A stretch of 64,000 bases of DNA from Nannocystis pusilla (GTDB taxonomy: Bacteria > Myxococcota_A > Polyangia > Nannocystales > Nannocystaceae). The notes under the pieces were generated by a model. That model ran no database searches. It had not been told where the DNA came from and saw only the letters and a program-made list of their open reading frames with translations. The DNA lies in assembly GCF_020073745.1 (NCBI RefSeq), contig NZ_JAIRAU010000008.1:62001-126000 (forward strand), in the 5' to 3' direction. Shown here in pieces: positions 16,966 through 26,350 of this stretch. How positions within the stretch are numbered: the first letter of the stretch is position 1; each line of letters opens with the position of its first letter. Made by a program: the position numbers and the translations under genes.

Positions 16966-17379
16966 GTGGAAACACAGGAAATCCGGGAATTTATGCTCGT
17001 AGGCCGGGTTCTGAGCAAGACCGCGGAGGCGGTCGAGATCGAAATCACCGCCGGCCTGGTTGCCGTGCTCAACCCCAAGGCGGCGCTCAAGATCGAGGAG
17101 TACACCGATCCAGCGACCGGCATCGGCGTGGCGAACATCTTTTTCAAGGCCGGCGAGGACATCACGGCGGCGCTGAGGCCGAAGGCTGAGAATTTCGTGG
17201 TTCGGGATAACCGCGTGCCGTTCGTCCTCGGCAACCTCCCGGTCACGATCCCCGACGCCGGCAACGAGACCGCGGGCAAGAGCGTGAGCAAGACCAAGAG
17301 TTGCTACAAGACGAACGAGACCACGGGTGACTGCGGGCCCGATGACCCCGCGCCGCAGCTCTCCGCTGGCTTCTTCTGA
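16966..17379 (+). CDS. Candidate RiPP (graspetide-like) precursor protein
   Basis: 137 aa, starting at GTG 16966 after GGAGGAAGGAAGG. The first 95 residues look folded and beta-rich (REFMLVGRVLSKTAEAVEIE, LVAVLNPKAALKIEEYTDP). The tail is polar and disordered: ETAGKSVSKTKSCYKTNETT, then GDCGPDDPAPQLSAGFF. It contains Lys/Ser/Thr donors and Asp/Glu acceptors, including a Thr-Thr pair seven residues before an Asp-Asp pair, as expected for side-chain ester or amide crosslinks made by ATP-grasp ligases. The ATP-grasp gene follows within 50 bp on the same strand. No homologue is recognised. Alternatives are a small secreted or phage-like protein that happens to precede the ligase. Confidence 0.5.
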   Translation: METQEIREFMLVGRVLSKTAEAVEIEITAGLVAVLNPKAALKIEEYTDPATGIGVANIFFKAGEDITAALRPKAENFVVRDNRVPFVLGNLPVTIPDAGNETAGKSVSKTKSCYKTNETTGDCGPDDPAPQLSAGFF

Positions 17380-17427
17380 TCGCATGCGAGTGGGCGGTCC
17401 ATGCGCCGCCTGCTCGCCATACGCGCC

Positions 17428-18579
17428 ATGACGACCACAGTCTTGATCATCGCCCCCGGCGACGACGTGCATGCGCTCGCCGTTCAGAGGCGGCTCGCGG
17501 AGATCACGGGCGGCCAAGGCCGCGCCGAGATCGTCGACCTCGCCACGTATCCGCTCGGGGGCGACCTATCCGTCTGGATCAACGCCGCGGGCGTCAAATC
17601 GTCGCTCGGCTGCATTGCACCGCTGCCACTGACCTATGGCCCGGACGTGGAAACACGACTCGTGCAGCGAGCGGCGTCGCGGGTCGATGCGAGCGAGATC
17701 CGGGCAGTCTGGTGGCGCCGTGCCCGGATGCCGCTCCCGCACGCGTACGCCGATCCGGCGCTCCGGGAATTCGCGCAGACGAACACGCACGCGCATCTGT
17801 GGTCGTTCTTCCTCTCGCTCCCGCCGTCGGTCCGCGTCGTGAACACGCTCGCGGCGGAAGCCCGCGCCGCGTACAAGCCCCTGCAACTACAGCTCGCGCG
17901 CGCGAGCGGCCTCGCGGTCCCTTGTACGCTCGTGACCAACAACACCGATCACGCCGCGGCATTCGTGCGCGAACAACAGGAGCACGGTCGCGGGTGCATC
18001 GCCAAGCAGCTCCGCACGACGCGAGCCGCCGGCTTTCTGACGCAGGAAGTCAGACCCGAGGACAGCGAGCGACTCGAGCAGGTCCGCGACGCGCCGGTCA
18101 TCCTTCAGCAACGCTTGCGAGGAACGGACGTCCGCGTCGTCGTCGTGGGCTCCGCGGTGTTCGCCGCCTCTGAGACCGCGCACGCCCCGACGTCTGTCCC
18201 GGACATCCGTGCCACCCTGGACACGTCTTGCGCCCGGATCGAAGTCCCCGCCGACGTGAGACGCGCCCTGCTCCGGCTACACGCGGACCTTACCCTGTCC
18301 TTTGGGGCATACGACTTCATCCGCACCGACGACGGCGCGTGGTTCTTCCTCGAGGTCAACGCGACGGGGCAGTGGTTGTATGTCGAGGCCGCCGCTTCGC
18401 TGCCGATCGCGGAAGCGTTCGCGCGACTCCTGTGGGACGGCGTCGTGGAGGAGTCGGCGCTCCGACTCGCGCCGTACACCGACGCGGATCTCGAGGCGCT
18501 CCTGAGCCCGTTCCATGACGGCGTACTCGAGCGGGCTCGCGCCACGGCCCCGTCCAAGACACACCGCCTCGACGCGTAG
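17428..18579 (+). CDS. MvdC/MvdD-type ATP-grasp peptide ligase
   Basis: A 383-aa enzyme of the ATP-grasp class that forms ester or amide bonds between side chains of a precursor peptide. Family marks in order: VWWRRARMPLPHAYA (the WxRRP-like block), VNTLAAEARAAYKPLQLQLA, the nucleotide-binding VILQQRLRGTDVRVVVVG, and the metal/ATP-binding end FGAYDFIRTDDGAWFFLEVN with NATGQWLYVE. Length fits MvdC/MvdD relatives. ATG 17428 places the first strand VLIIAPGDDVHAL at the N-terminus; an in-frame ATG at 17401 would add nine residues. The gene directly upstream encodes a candidate substrate. No dedicated exporter or protease lies immediately beside it. Confidence 0.78.
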   Translation: MTTTVLIIAPGDDVHALAVQRRLAEITGGQGRAEIVDLATYPLGGDLSVWINAAGVKSSLGCIAPLPLTYGPDVETRLVQRAASRVDASEIRAVWWRRARMPLPHAYADPALREFAQTNTHAHLWSFFLSLPPSVRVVNTLAAEARAAYKPLQLQLARASGLAVPCTLVTNNTDHAAAFVREQQEHGRGCIAKQLRTTRAAGFLTQEVRPEDSERLEQVRDAPVILQQRLRGTDVRVVVVGSAVFAASETAHAPTSVPDIRATLDTSCARIEVPADVRRALLRLHADLTLSFGAYDFIRTDDGAWFFLEVNATGQWLYVEAAASLPIAEAFARLLWDGVVEESALRLAPYTDADLEALLSPFHDGVLERARATAPSKTHRLDA

Positions 18580-18625
18580 GCCGAGGCCAGCGGCCCGTTT
18601 GCGCGACCTCGCGCTCGGCGCTATC

Positions 18626-19474
18626 ATGCCAACCGTGCGGCCCTGGACGCTCTCTGTGCTGTTCCTGGCGCTCCCGGTGGAGCCTGCATGCAAGTCACCG
18701 CTGACGGCTCCGTCCGACGTTGACGGCTGCGCGGCCGAGCCTGTCCTCCCCCGCGACCTGGCGACGCCGGGAACCACGTTGATCTTGGGCGAGACTCACG
18801 GCACACGCGAGGTTCCGACCTTCGCCGGCGACCTCGCATGCCATGCACTCGCGCAGGGGCGGGCGCTGGTGCTCGCGCTCGAGATCCCAGCCAGCGAGCA
18901 GGCGCGGATCGATCGCTTCCTAGCGTCGTCGGGCGACGCGGCGGCCCACGCCGACCTCGTGTCGGGCGAGTTCTGGGCGTTCCCGATGCAGGACGGGCGG
19001 CGCAGTCAGGCGACCGTCGATCTGCTCGCGCGAGCGCAAGCCTGGGCCCGCGACAGGGCTCCGATCACGGTCGTGGCGTTCGATGCGGAAGTGCCACCCG
19101 CGGAGCGTGACGCAGCGATGGCGGAGCACCTGGCGGCGGCGCGCCGGGCGAAGCCGGAAGCCCTGTTCTTGGTCGTCACGGGTGGCCTTCATGCCGCGCG
19201 CGCCGCGTCGCCGGACTTCGAGCCGATGGCCGCTCGACTCGCGGCGTTAATCGACCCGTCACGGGTCGTGTCGCTGCGGCTCGCGCACGCGGGTGGCGCC
19301 GCGTGGCTGTGCACCGAGGAGTGCGGGCCGCACGAGATCGACGGACAGCGTCGGGGCCCCCGCTCGATCGAGCTGTTCGATCGGCTCACCGACGGGTTCG
19401 ATGGTGAATTCTACGTCGGGCCGATCCACGCGTCCCCTCCGGCGGTCGAGGGGCGCTCCGGGATCGGCGGTTGA
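18626..19474 (+). CDS. Putative exported protein with a GETHG motif (ChaN/EreA-like fold)
   Basis: 282 aa from ATG 18626, 47 bp after the ligase and probably in its operon. The N-terminus TVRPWTLSVLFLALPVEPACK is a signal sequence; Cys22 could be lipidated but the box is imperfect. The mature part opens LILGETHGTREVPTFAGDLA, the loop shared by ChaN-type haem-binding proteins and erythromycin-esterase-like enzymes, and later has FLVVTGGLHAARAA. Whether it acts on the peptide product is unknown. Confidence 0.55.
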   Translation: MPTVRPWTLSVLFLALPVEPACKSPLTAPSDVDGCAAEPVLPRDLATPGTTLILGETHGTREVPTFAGDLACHALAQGRALVLALEIPASEQARIDRFLASSGDAAAHADLVSGEFWAFPMQDGRRSQATVDLLARAQAWARDRAPITVVAFDAEVPPAERDAAMAEHLAAARRAKPEALFLVVTGGLHAARAASPDFEPMAARLAALIDPSRVVSLRLAHAGGAAWLCTEECGPHEIDGQRRGPRSIELFDRLTDGFDGEFYVGPIHASPPAVEGRSGIGG

Positions 19475-19669
19475 GGGGCAGGTCGCAGCCGACCTCGCGG
19501 GCACTGGCTGATCAGCATAGCCCACGTCCGCCGCGCGCAGGCCGTCGGCGTCGCCCGCGCGCGCTCGGCGCCAAAGGCTCGCCTCGCGGCTCGGGGGTAC
19601 ATGCCGACACTTGTGAGCGGTTTTGCGCCGTGCAAGAATGCGCATCAGGTCTCCATCCGGAAGTTCGCC

Positions 19670-20095
19670 ATGAGCCGACGAAACCGAAAACTGGCGCTCA
19701 CGCCGGTTCGACGGGGAAACCGTGTGCTTCCCGCCGCGGACGATCCGAGTTTGCCTGCGCTGGTGCCGCTCGAACGGCTGTCCGGGGCGCCGCACCGCTG
19801 GCCAACACCTCACGGGCTGCGAACGCGCTGGGCCGCCGCCACCGATGTCGGCGTGCGGCGTGACCACAACGAGGACGCATTCGCCATCGGTCCGGCGCTT
19901 GGGCTGTTTGTCGTATGCGACGGGGTCGGCGGGCGCTTGTCCGGGGAGGTCGCGTCGTCGATTCAGGAGTGGGTCCAGCGCGAAGCACAGACGTTGGCCG
20001 CAGCAGCCCGCTCGCCCCGCGATGTGCGAGCTGGAGCGGCTAGACCGGCTGTCCTGGCCAGCCCCGATGGCCCCACGCAGGCCACTGCCCGATGA
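19670..20095 (+). pseudogene. Truncated PP2C-type phosphatase gene
   Basis: From ATG 19670 the frame reaches the N-terminal PP2C blocks: TRWAAATDVGVRRDHNEDAF with the metal-binding Asp, then LFVVCDGVGGRLSGEVASS. The remaining 170 or so residues, including the later metal-binding Asp motifs, are absent; the frame turns into unrelated sequence (AAARSPRDVRAGAARP) and stops at 20095. A phosphatase lacking its C-terminal half cannot be active. No partner kinase is adjacent; the kinase at 26411 is the only one nearby. Confidence 0.7.
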
Positions 20096-20220
20096 ACAGC
20101 GGGTCAGGGGTCGGAGGTCAAGTGCCCGCCGGGGCGCGCTCGTCGACCGCGACTCGCGCCCGCGCCACCTGTCGGAGCTGCCGCAGCGCGTTTGTCGCCG
20201 AGTGTTGCACGTGTGGTCGG

Positions 20221-23196
20221 TCAAAGTTCGGGCGTGGTTGGGCGTGTCCCTGGAGTTCGGTCTGCGCGCTCGAGCAACTCGGTCAGCAGGTCAACCATCG
20301 CTGGAAGGTCGTACACGGCCTCGATCGTGCGGCAGTGCGCAAGGCACCAACGCGCGTCGTTGGACGTGCACTCCGCCACGTATCGCTGCGGAAGCAGAAC
20401 CCTGAGACGAGGGACTTGCTCACCTCCATCCTTGGCGGACGGCTTCAGGGCGGCAGCGTGCGTCTCGACCGCGTCGACAAACAACTCGAGTTCGGCCCGC
20501 ATACCGTCGTCGAGCGGCGCGAGGGCCAGTGGACGCTTGCGGAGGACGTTCCGGAGCAGTCGTACGCGCGCGCTTCCCGTGTACAGCCTCCCCAGTCGAG
20601 CCTTGAGTTCGGCGACGGTGAGGACCGCCGAGCCAGCTCGGCGATAGCCTCGTTCCGTCCAAGCGTCACTGCCGAGCATCAGCGCGACTCGAGCCACGAG
20701 GAGCGCGAGCCCGACCCCGACGACGGACAGCGGTGAGACGATGACGAGGACCACCCAGTCAGGCGGGCGTGGCAATGTGGTTTCGGCGTATATGACGAAG
20801 CCCAGGAAGACGACGAGCGCGAGCGGGATAAGGGCAAGAACCGGACGCCGGCGGCAGTGTGCTACGAAGATGTGAATTGGCAGCATCGGCCAATCGCGCC
20901 GCTCGACGGGGAGTCCATCGCGGACTGCCTGCAGGGCGAGGAACTCCCATGTATACACGTAGGTCGCCACGACGAACCCTATCAAAAATACCACGAGTGC
21001 CGCGGCGCTCTGGCCGAGGAGCACGAAGGACATCAACATAGGGAGGACCATCACGGAGAAGGACTCTAGCAGGCCGCGCAGTGCCAGCAGACCGAGGTGC
21101 GCTGTGCTAGGAATCATCAGCGCGAACAGTGCCGGCGTCACCAGCAGGCCGACCACAATCGCTAGCTGGAGCGGTACAGGTGAGAATAGGCCGGCCACGA
21201 TACCTGCGAGCAGACCGAGCAAGATTATCGACCTTCGCGCCGTTCGACCAACCGCGGCCGCTGTCGACGCCATCTCGAACAGGGTCTCTAGTTCGGGGCT
21301 ATGTAGACGGCGGATGCGCGCTGCCGTGGCCAGGCGTTCTTGCTCGATCTTACCCGTGCGCGCCATGCGGAACAAGAAGCGACTAATATGCCGGCGTGCC
21401 GCCTCCGGTACACGGCCGAGCCTCGGGCACTGCTTGAACGCGAGGTCGTGCAGCAACTCGCTGTCGCTGTCGAAAGCAGCGAGACAGAAGCCCTCGGCGA
21501 AGCTGTTCGGCAATAGGCCGATGAGCTCCAGCGCGTACTTCCGGTCGATCCGCACGCCCGTCCTGTAGATGTGGACCAGCAAGGTCAAGCACTCACCGCG
21601 GATCTGGCGCGGCATGTCGTTGCCGTACGCGAACCCTGCCTCCAACAGACTCATAAGGTGAAAGAGGCGCGGCGGCCAGCGTAACCGTCTCGGAGGGTCC
21701 GAGTTCGTCAGGCGTTCCGCGGTCCAGGCGAGGGCCTCCGGTCCCGGTAGGTCGAGCTCTACGTCCGCAACGGGGACATCCAGCTCGAGCCGGCACGTCC
21801 GCAGAAACTCCTCAGCACGGGCGAGCAGCGGGTCCAACTCGGCGCGCCGGCTGCCCTGTAGCAGGACCACCGCCGCCTCGCGCCATCGACCGTCGAACAG
21901 CAAATCGTTGACAGGAACTCTATCGGGCTCTCGGAGAAGCACACATGTCGCGAAATATTCCTGCAGTCGGCGATGGCGGAAGCACGTACGGACCTCGTGG
22001 TCACGTTCCACGAGGAGCGCAAGCTCGAGGCGGGCGATCGCCTCGCTGGCTCGCGCGACGTCGCCAACGGGCAAACCATGACGCTCAAGGGCAGCCCCGA
22101 TCGCTCGGTTGGTCGGCGCCTGGCCGAGTCCCGGTTCGGCTGACATGACGAAGGCGATATTCTCGGCGGCGAGGCGCAGCGCCTCCGCGCTGCCCTGATA
22201 GAGCTCGCGAAGTCTGCCCGCGTCGCGCTGGAACCGGAGCACGAGGTACTTCTTGAACAGCGAATGAATACTCTCTGGGAACTCGCGGTCGTTGCGGGTC
22301 ACCTCGCAGAGCATCGTCAGCATGAGGGGGTTGTGGGCCCATTGCTGGATCTCGAGCCGGGCGGTCGCCAGCGTGTCCGTCAAGGAGCTCGCCTGCGCGG
22401 CCGTCAGCCCGAAGTTAGCGATGAACGTCCGGCGGCGTTCGTCGGACAGGGGCCGCAGGCGGAAGGAGACCAGCAGGCCATTCTTCGGTCCGTGGTAATG
22501 CCGTGTTGACACGACCACGCGGCACGTGCGTCTGGGATCGCGGTGGAGCGGGTCACAAAAATCGAGGATGGCCTCCGTGTACGCTCGCACCTCGACGTCT
22601 GCTTCGACGGCACCAAGTACCCCCGGGATCTCGTCGAATCCGTCGAGAAGGAGCAGCCAACCACCCCATAGCGTACCGTCATCGAACAAGTGCGCCGCCA
22701 TGTCCATGTCATCATGGATGGCCTGAAGGACAGTCTCGCGTAGGCGGACGACCGGCTTACGGGCATCGGCCGCCATGTACTTGAGATTGACGTAGAGCGG
22801 CATCGGCAACGCACACTTCGGCTCGTGGTGGATCCGCTGCGCGAACGTGCGTTCGACTCTGCGCAGCGATACGGTCTTGCCCGAGCCCGGGTCGCCCTCA
22901 AGCAAGATGAAGCGCGCACGACTGGCCTCAAGCGCTGCCGTCAAGGACGACTCGAGGCGCATCTGGCCGTCCCGTGCGCCGCCCTTGCGGGTCCAGAACT
23001 TCCAGCGGGAGGCGAAGGGCCCCTCGGCCTCGACTTCCGCCTCGAGCTCGGTGTAGCGCGAACTGAGGCTCACCTCCAACGGCGGCGAGGTATCTCGGCC
23101 GAGGACCCTCGCTGCGAGCACCTCCCGCACGCGGACGAACTCGTCGGCCGGGTTGGTGGAGGAGCTGGGCCCAGCAAGGTGTGGCTTTCGAGACAT
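20221..23196 (-). CDS. NACHT NTPase with multi-TM C-terminal region
   Basis: A 991-aa STAND NTPase resembling bacterial NLR-like defence proteins. Walker A is GDPGSGKT (101-108) and Walker B is LLLLDGFDE (181-189), with Asp-Glu spacing characteristic of NACHT. The sensor VVVSTRHY and winged-helix region follow (NPLMLTMLCEVTRND; RHRRLQEYFATCVLL). Residues about 657-845 hold roughly seven hydrophobic helices, and a soluble tail ends the protein. Most NACHT defence proteins place the sensor at the C-terminus; here membrane helices suggest a membrane-acting output or an envelope location. ATG 23194-23196 is chosen because the upstream extension to 23310 is unstructured; there is no strong ribosome-binding site for either. 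Confidence 0.8.
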   Translation of the reverse strand: MSRKPHLAGPSSSTNPADEFVRVREVLAARVLGRDTSPPLEVSLSSRYTELEAEVEAEGPFASRWKFWTRKGGARDGQMRLESSLTAALEASRARFILLEGDPGSGKTVSLRRVERTFAQRIHHEPKCALPMPLYVNLKYMAADARKPVVRLRETVLQAIHDDMDMAAHLFDDGTLWGGWLLLLDGFDEIPGVLGAVEADVEVRAYTEAILDFCDPLHRDPRRTCRVVVSTRHYHGPKNGLLVSFRLRPLSDERRRTFIANFGLTAAQASSLTDTLATARLEIQQWAHNPLMLTMLCEVTRNDREFPESIHSLFKKYLVLRFQRDAGRLRELYQGSAEALRLAAENIAFVMSAEPGLGQAPTNRAIGAALERHGLPVGDVARASEAIARLELALLVERDHEVRTCFRHRRLQEYFATCVLLREPDRVPVNDLLFDGRWREAAVVLLQGSRRAELDPLLARAEEFLRTCRLELDVPVADVELDLPGPEALAWTAERLTNSDPPRRLRWPPRLFHLMSLLEAGFAYGNDMPRQIRGECLTLLVHIYRTGVRIDRKYALELIGLLPNSFAEGFCLAAFDSDSELLHDLAFKQCPRLGRVPEAARRHISRFLFRMARTGKIEQERLATAARIRRLHSPELETLFEMASTAAAVGRTARRSIILLGLLAGIVAGLFSPVPLQLAIVVGLLVTPALFALMIPSTAHLGLLALRGLLESFSVMVLPMLMSFVLLGQSAAALVVFLIGFVVATYVYTWEFLALQAVRDGLPVERRDWPMLPIHIFVAHCRRRPVLALIPLALVVFLGFVIYAETTLPRPPDWVVLVIVSPLSVVGVGLALLVARVALMLGSDAWTERGYRRAGSAVLTVAELKARLGRLYTGSARVRLLRNVLRKRPLALAPLDDGMRAELELFVDAVETHAAALKPSAKDGGEQVPRLRVLLPQRYVAECTSNDARWCLAHCRTIEAVYDLPAMVDLLTELLERADRTPGTRPTTPEL

Positions 23197-23334
23197 GCGC
23201 GCCGCGACGGTGGCAGGGTACCGGAGCACCTCGACGGACGCGAGCTTTGCGATAGCTGTCGCTGGTGGGCGTGCGGCCGCCACGTGCGCCTGCCCGGGGC
23301 TCCTGCGCAACGCCGGGACCTGCGGTCGCCGAGC

Positions 23335-23876
23335 CTACCGGCGGCCTCGGCCAGTGGACGCGCCTCTGCTACCGCACCGCGGGCCCGAGGCAAGCCGCGC
23401 CGGCGCGCTCGGCTGCTGGCGCAAGCTGACGAGACCCCCGCGCGCGAGCTCACAGGGGTCCCGCATCTTGTCGGCGGCGCACCGCTGCCGCTGCATGCAG
23501 CTCGACGACTCGACGATCAGCGGAGAAGTTGCCAGGTCCGCACCGCACCGCCGTCGACGTCCCAGCGTCCGGGGGTGCGGGATCAGGGCGAGGAACACCC
23601 GCCCGGTACAGCGCCTCGCCGCGGGCTCGAGGGTCCGCAGCAGAGCGTCGGGTTCGTGGCCCAGCGAGGCGACGAAGAGCTTGTGTTGAGCTGACCCCAG
23701 GACCAGCTTGTTGAAGTCGTGGAGCGCGTCGCGGTGGCGCTGCGCCAGCTCCGACTCGACCTGCCACAGCCCATGCGCGCCTCCTGGCGCAGGCGCTGCC
23801 CCTGGCACATAGGACATGTCACTTCGGCCATGAGCTCGGCGATCTCGTCGAGCGTGCCGAAGCAGGAGCGGCGCAT
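23335..23876 (-). pseudogene. Frameshifted gene with CPMCQG motif
   Basis: From ATG 23876 the minus strand reads RRSCFGTLDEIAELMAEVTC then PMCQGQRLRQEA, a plausible zinc-knuckle start. Coding character then passes to another frame, which reads HGLWQVESELAQRHRDALHD, FNKLVLGSAQHKLFVASLG, and RCTGRVFLALIPHP before decaying near 23450. A single frameshift near 23775 would explain this. It lies between the NACHT gene and a helical hypothetical gene on the same strand. No family is assigned. Confidence 0.4.
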
Positions 23877-23906
23877 TTATGACTGAGAAGATGCGCTGGG
23901 CTTCAG

Positions 23907-24647
23907 CTACTCCTCGCCGCGCCCTGCCTTGATCATCGCTAACAGCCGTCTCCCCTTGTCGGTCCGACGGATTTTGAGCTCGCTCCGTGTTGCCTGCGTC
24001 CGATGTGTGATGAAGGCCAGCGGACCACCGACGCTCGGGCTGGGCTGCATCATCTCAACGAAATCGCCGCGGGCGAGCCGCTCGAAGGACTCGAGCTCGG
24101 GTCCGTGTGAGATGAGATCGATCTGCCGCATCAGGTTTCCCAACCCCGCGAGCGCCTCAATATCGGCAGGCACGAGCCGCGCGACGACCAGCGCGTCGAG
24201 GAGTTCCGGTCCGAAGCCAAAGGTATAGATTTCCGGCGCATAGGAGCCCCGTAAAGCCTGGATATAGAGCCGACGTAAGGGCCCCGTCGTCGACCCGTAC
24301 GCGGCGGCGATGCTCGTCGCACCGACGACGACGTCCCGCAGGTCCGGCCTCGGATCGGAGCTTGAAGCCCATTTTTCATCGATGCGCGTCATCGCCTGCT
24401 GGCTGCCGTTCAGCTCAGCGAGAATCTCGACAACTACGCGGAGCTGCGTCGCGTTATACGCGACCTGCTTCGCCATCTCGAGCACGGCGTCGCGGGTGTC
24501 GGCGTCGGTGACCGACTTGAGCTTCTCCTCGGAGCTCTTGAAGAACTCGGCAATATGCCCGCCGCTGGCTTGATCGGCGAGCTCAGCGATCGCCTGCATG
24601 TCACCCCTGGTCGCCCGGAGCAGCTTTTGAACGAGGACCGGTAGCAC
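23907..24647 (-). CDS. Hypothetical helical protein (246 aa)
   Basis: Starts at ATG 24647. The first 95 residues are amphipathic helices (QAIAELADQASGGHIAEFFK; QLRVVVEILAELNGSQQA). The middle has a Gly/Tyr-rich stretch (RGSYAPEIYTFGFGPELLDA) and the C-terminus is basic (RSELKIRRTDKGRRLLAMIK), like a winged-helix end. GC is lower than average, consistent with recent transfer. The layout resembles small defence or abortive-infection proteins with a C-terminal HTH, but no family can be named. Confidence 0.6.
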   Translation of the reverse strand: MLPVLVQKLLRATRGDMQAIAELADQASGGHIAEFFKSSEEKLKSVTDADTRDAVLEMAKQVAYNATQLRVVVEILAELNGSQQAMTRIDEKWASSSDPRPDLRDVVVGATSIAAAYGSTTGPLRRLYIQALRGSYAPEIYTFGFGPELLDALVVARLVPADIEALAGLGNLMRQIDLISHGPELESFERLARGDFVEMMQPSPSVGGPLAFITHRTQATRSELKIRRTDKGRRLLAMIKAGRGEE

Positions 24648-24759
24648 CGCGCGATGATACCACTCTTTCGCCCCCGCGATCGTTCAATTTCTCGTCGTCG
24701 TCCATCTGACCCTGGCGAGAACCGCGTAGTGACGAGTTGGCCTCGAGGCGCTACCAGGC

Positions 24760-25130
24760 ATCTCGGAGGCTCGCGAAGCGCGAGCGAGCAAGCTCGAGGA
24801 GGTGGTCGACAGCCTCAGCGCGGAGCGCGAGCAGTTGACGGCGGAGCGCGGAGGGGAGGAGGAGGACGAGGACGGGGCGCCTGTGTCGCAGCTCGCGCTG
24901 CAGGTCCTGGGTATGCTGCTAAGCTCCGACGATCCCGGGCCGACGACGACCAGCAGCTCCGGCAGTTCGGCGAGGCCGCCGACGCCGACAAGGGGTGTCG
25001 CCCGCAGCCGGACCGGATGCAGGCTCGGAACCGCGAGCCACCGCGGGCCGAAGAGCCGACCCTGGCTGACCTCGCGGCGGTCGAGGTTCTCTCTACGAGC
25101 GCCCGACGACGAACGAAGGCCATCGTAGGT
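24760..25130 (+). pseudogene. Decayed IS66 tnpC fragment
   Basis: The frame reading EEVVDSLSAEREQLTAERGG, an acidic run, then VSQLALQVLGMLLSSDDPGP parallels the N-terminal part of the intact TnpC here (QLSMQLLGMLLSPDEAE). Homology fades after the acidic linker and the catalytic core is absent. It is more diverged than the two complete copies, so it marks an older IS66 visit. The remainder of 24648-25259 shows no gene. Confidence 0.5.
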
Positions 25131-25259
25131 CCCCGCGGGCCGGTACCGGCGGCTCCAGGGGGCGAGGTGAAGCTCCAGGTCGCTCTGCCGGCCGGTGGTC
25201 CGGATTGCGCGCCGATGGGGCACGCATACACGCGGTGCGGGAGCTGTAAGCACTTTTGG

Positions 25260-25604
25260 TTATCCCTTTGGCTCTTCGTACCGTTCGGCGGTAGCGGTCA
25301 CAATATTATGCGCTTTGTTCATTCTGGCGACAGCTTCCGGCAGTCCTGGCTGTTCCGCGCGATCTTTTTCGATGTTTGTAAGAGCTTTCAGCAAGGTTAT
25401 GGTGTCTCTCGCTCCGTCAGTCTTCAGGTTTTCTTCATGAACGTACACGAGATGGCCCCGGAGCGTATTATGCCCCATCGCAGCCATGATTCGCGGGAAT
25501 CTTGAGAGCATCATCCCCATGTCCATGATGTACTGATAAGCCTCCTCATCGGTCATTGGGCCAATGCTTACACCGGGGTTGTTGAACAGTTCACTGAGCC
25601 GCAT
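25260..25604 (-). CDS. Small hypothetical protein (114 aa)
   Basis: ATG 25602-25604 follows GAAAGGACCACCACC, a good ribosome-binding site. The protein starts MRLSELFNNPGVSIGPMTDE, has a Met-rich helix (YIMDMGMMLSRFPRIMAAMG) and ends in a charged helical part. GC is distinctly lower than its surroundings. No signal peptide, TM segment or known domain. It stands alone between an IS66 remnant and a repeat-bearing intergenic stretch. Confidence 0.55.
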   Translation of the reverse strand: MRLSELFNNPGVSIGPMTDEEAYQYIMDMGMMLSRFPRIMAAMGHNTLRGHLVYVHEENLKTDGARDTITLLKALTNIEKDRAEQPGLPEAVARMNKAHNIVTATAERYEEPKG

Positions 25605-26028
25605 GGTGGTGGTCCTTTCGTTGGGACGCGGGGTGGTCCTTTTCGCGGGATGCGGTGATGATCCACCAAGAGTGAACAAACTTGAAGAGGTTTCGCGCGT
25701 TGCGAGCGAGCGATTTCGAGCACGACGCGGCCCGTGCTGCGGCGTGCACGTGGATCCGGCGCGAGTCCCGGGTGGGATCGCGGCCTCGCACGCCGGCGCC
25801 CGGTTCCGGCTTCGTTTCACGACGCGGTCGCCCGTCGTCGCAGGCGTCCTCGCTAGCCGAGCCGACCCGTGTGGCCAAGGCACGCGGTCAACCGGACGAG
25901 CAACACGATCGCCCGCGCGGCGCGGGGCAAGACGAAGGCGACGACCGGCCCGTGGGCTCATTCCCAGACGACCCGTGAGTCGGCGCGGCCGGGTACGAAC
26001 ACAACCTGGAGCGCCGATTTACCGCCAA

Positions 26029-26095
26029 GATGGCGAACACTTGACGACGCATGTGGTTATCGTGTGCACGGCACCGGGGCAAGCGCGCCTGCCCC
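26029..26095. repeat. Direct repeat, unit 1
   Basis: Begins GATGGCGAACACTTGACGAC and continues GCATGTGGTT without change from unit 2 for about 30 bp, then shows a looser match (GCACGGCACCGGGGCAAG, CCTGCCCC). The unit at 26284 is 255 bp downstream in the same orientation. Confidence 0.7.
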
Positions 26096-26283
26096 ATGCG
26101 GCACGGGACAATCGACTTGCGGGTTCGCAAGATGCGCAGGGGGATGCAAGCCGCGCCCGGGGCCGGCGCGAAGCGGCAGCCCCGGGGCTAGCCTCCTGGT
26201 GCCCCGACTGCCCCGCCCTTCGCGGCATTCGGTGTTCCAACCTGCGCAGATCGCCGTTCTGGGACCGAGCGCATTGGTGATAG

Positions 26284-26350
26284 GATGGCGAACACTTGAC
26301 GACGCATGTGGTTGCTTGGCGCACGGCACGGGGCAAGGGCATGCCTGCCC
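26284..26350. repeat. Direct repeat, unit 2
   Basis: Second copy of the unit at 26029, with the first 30 bp identical and then GCACGGCACGGGGCAAGG and CCTGCCC. It lies about 60-125 bp before the kinase start and contains TTGACG at 26296, so the repeat may carry a promoter or binding site. Confidence 0.7.
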
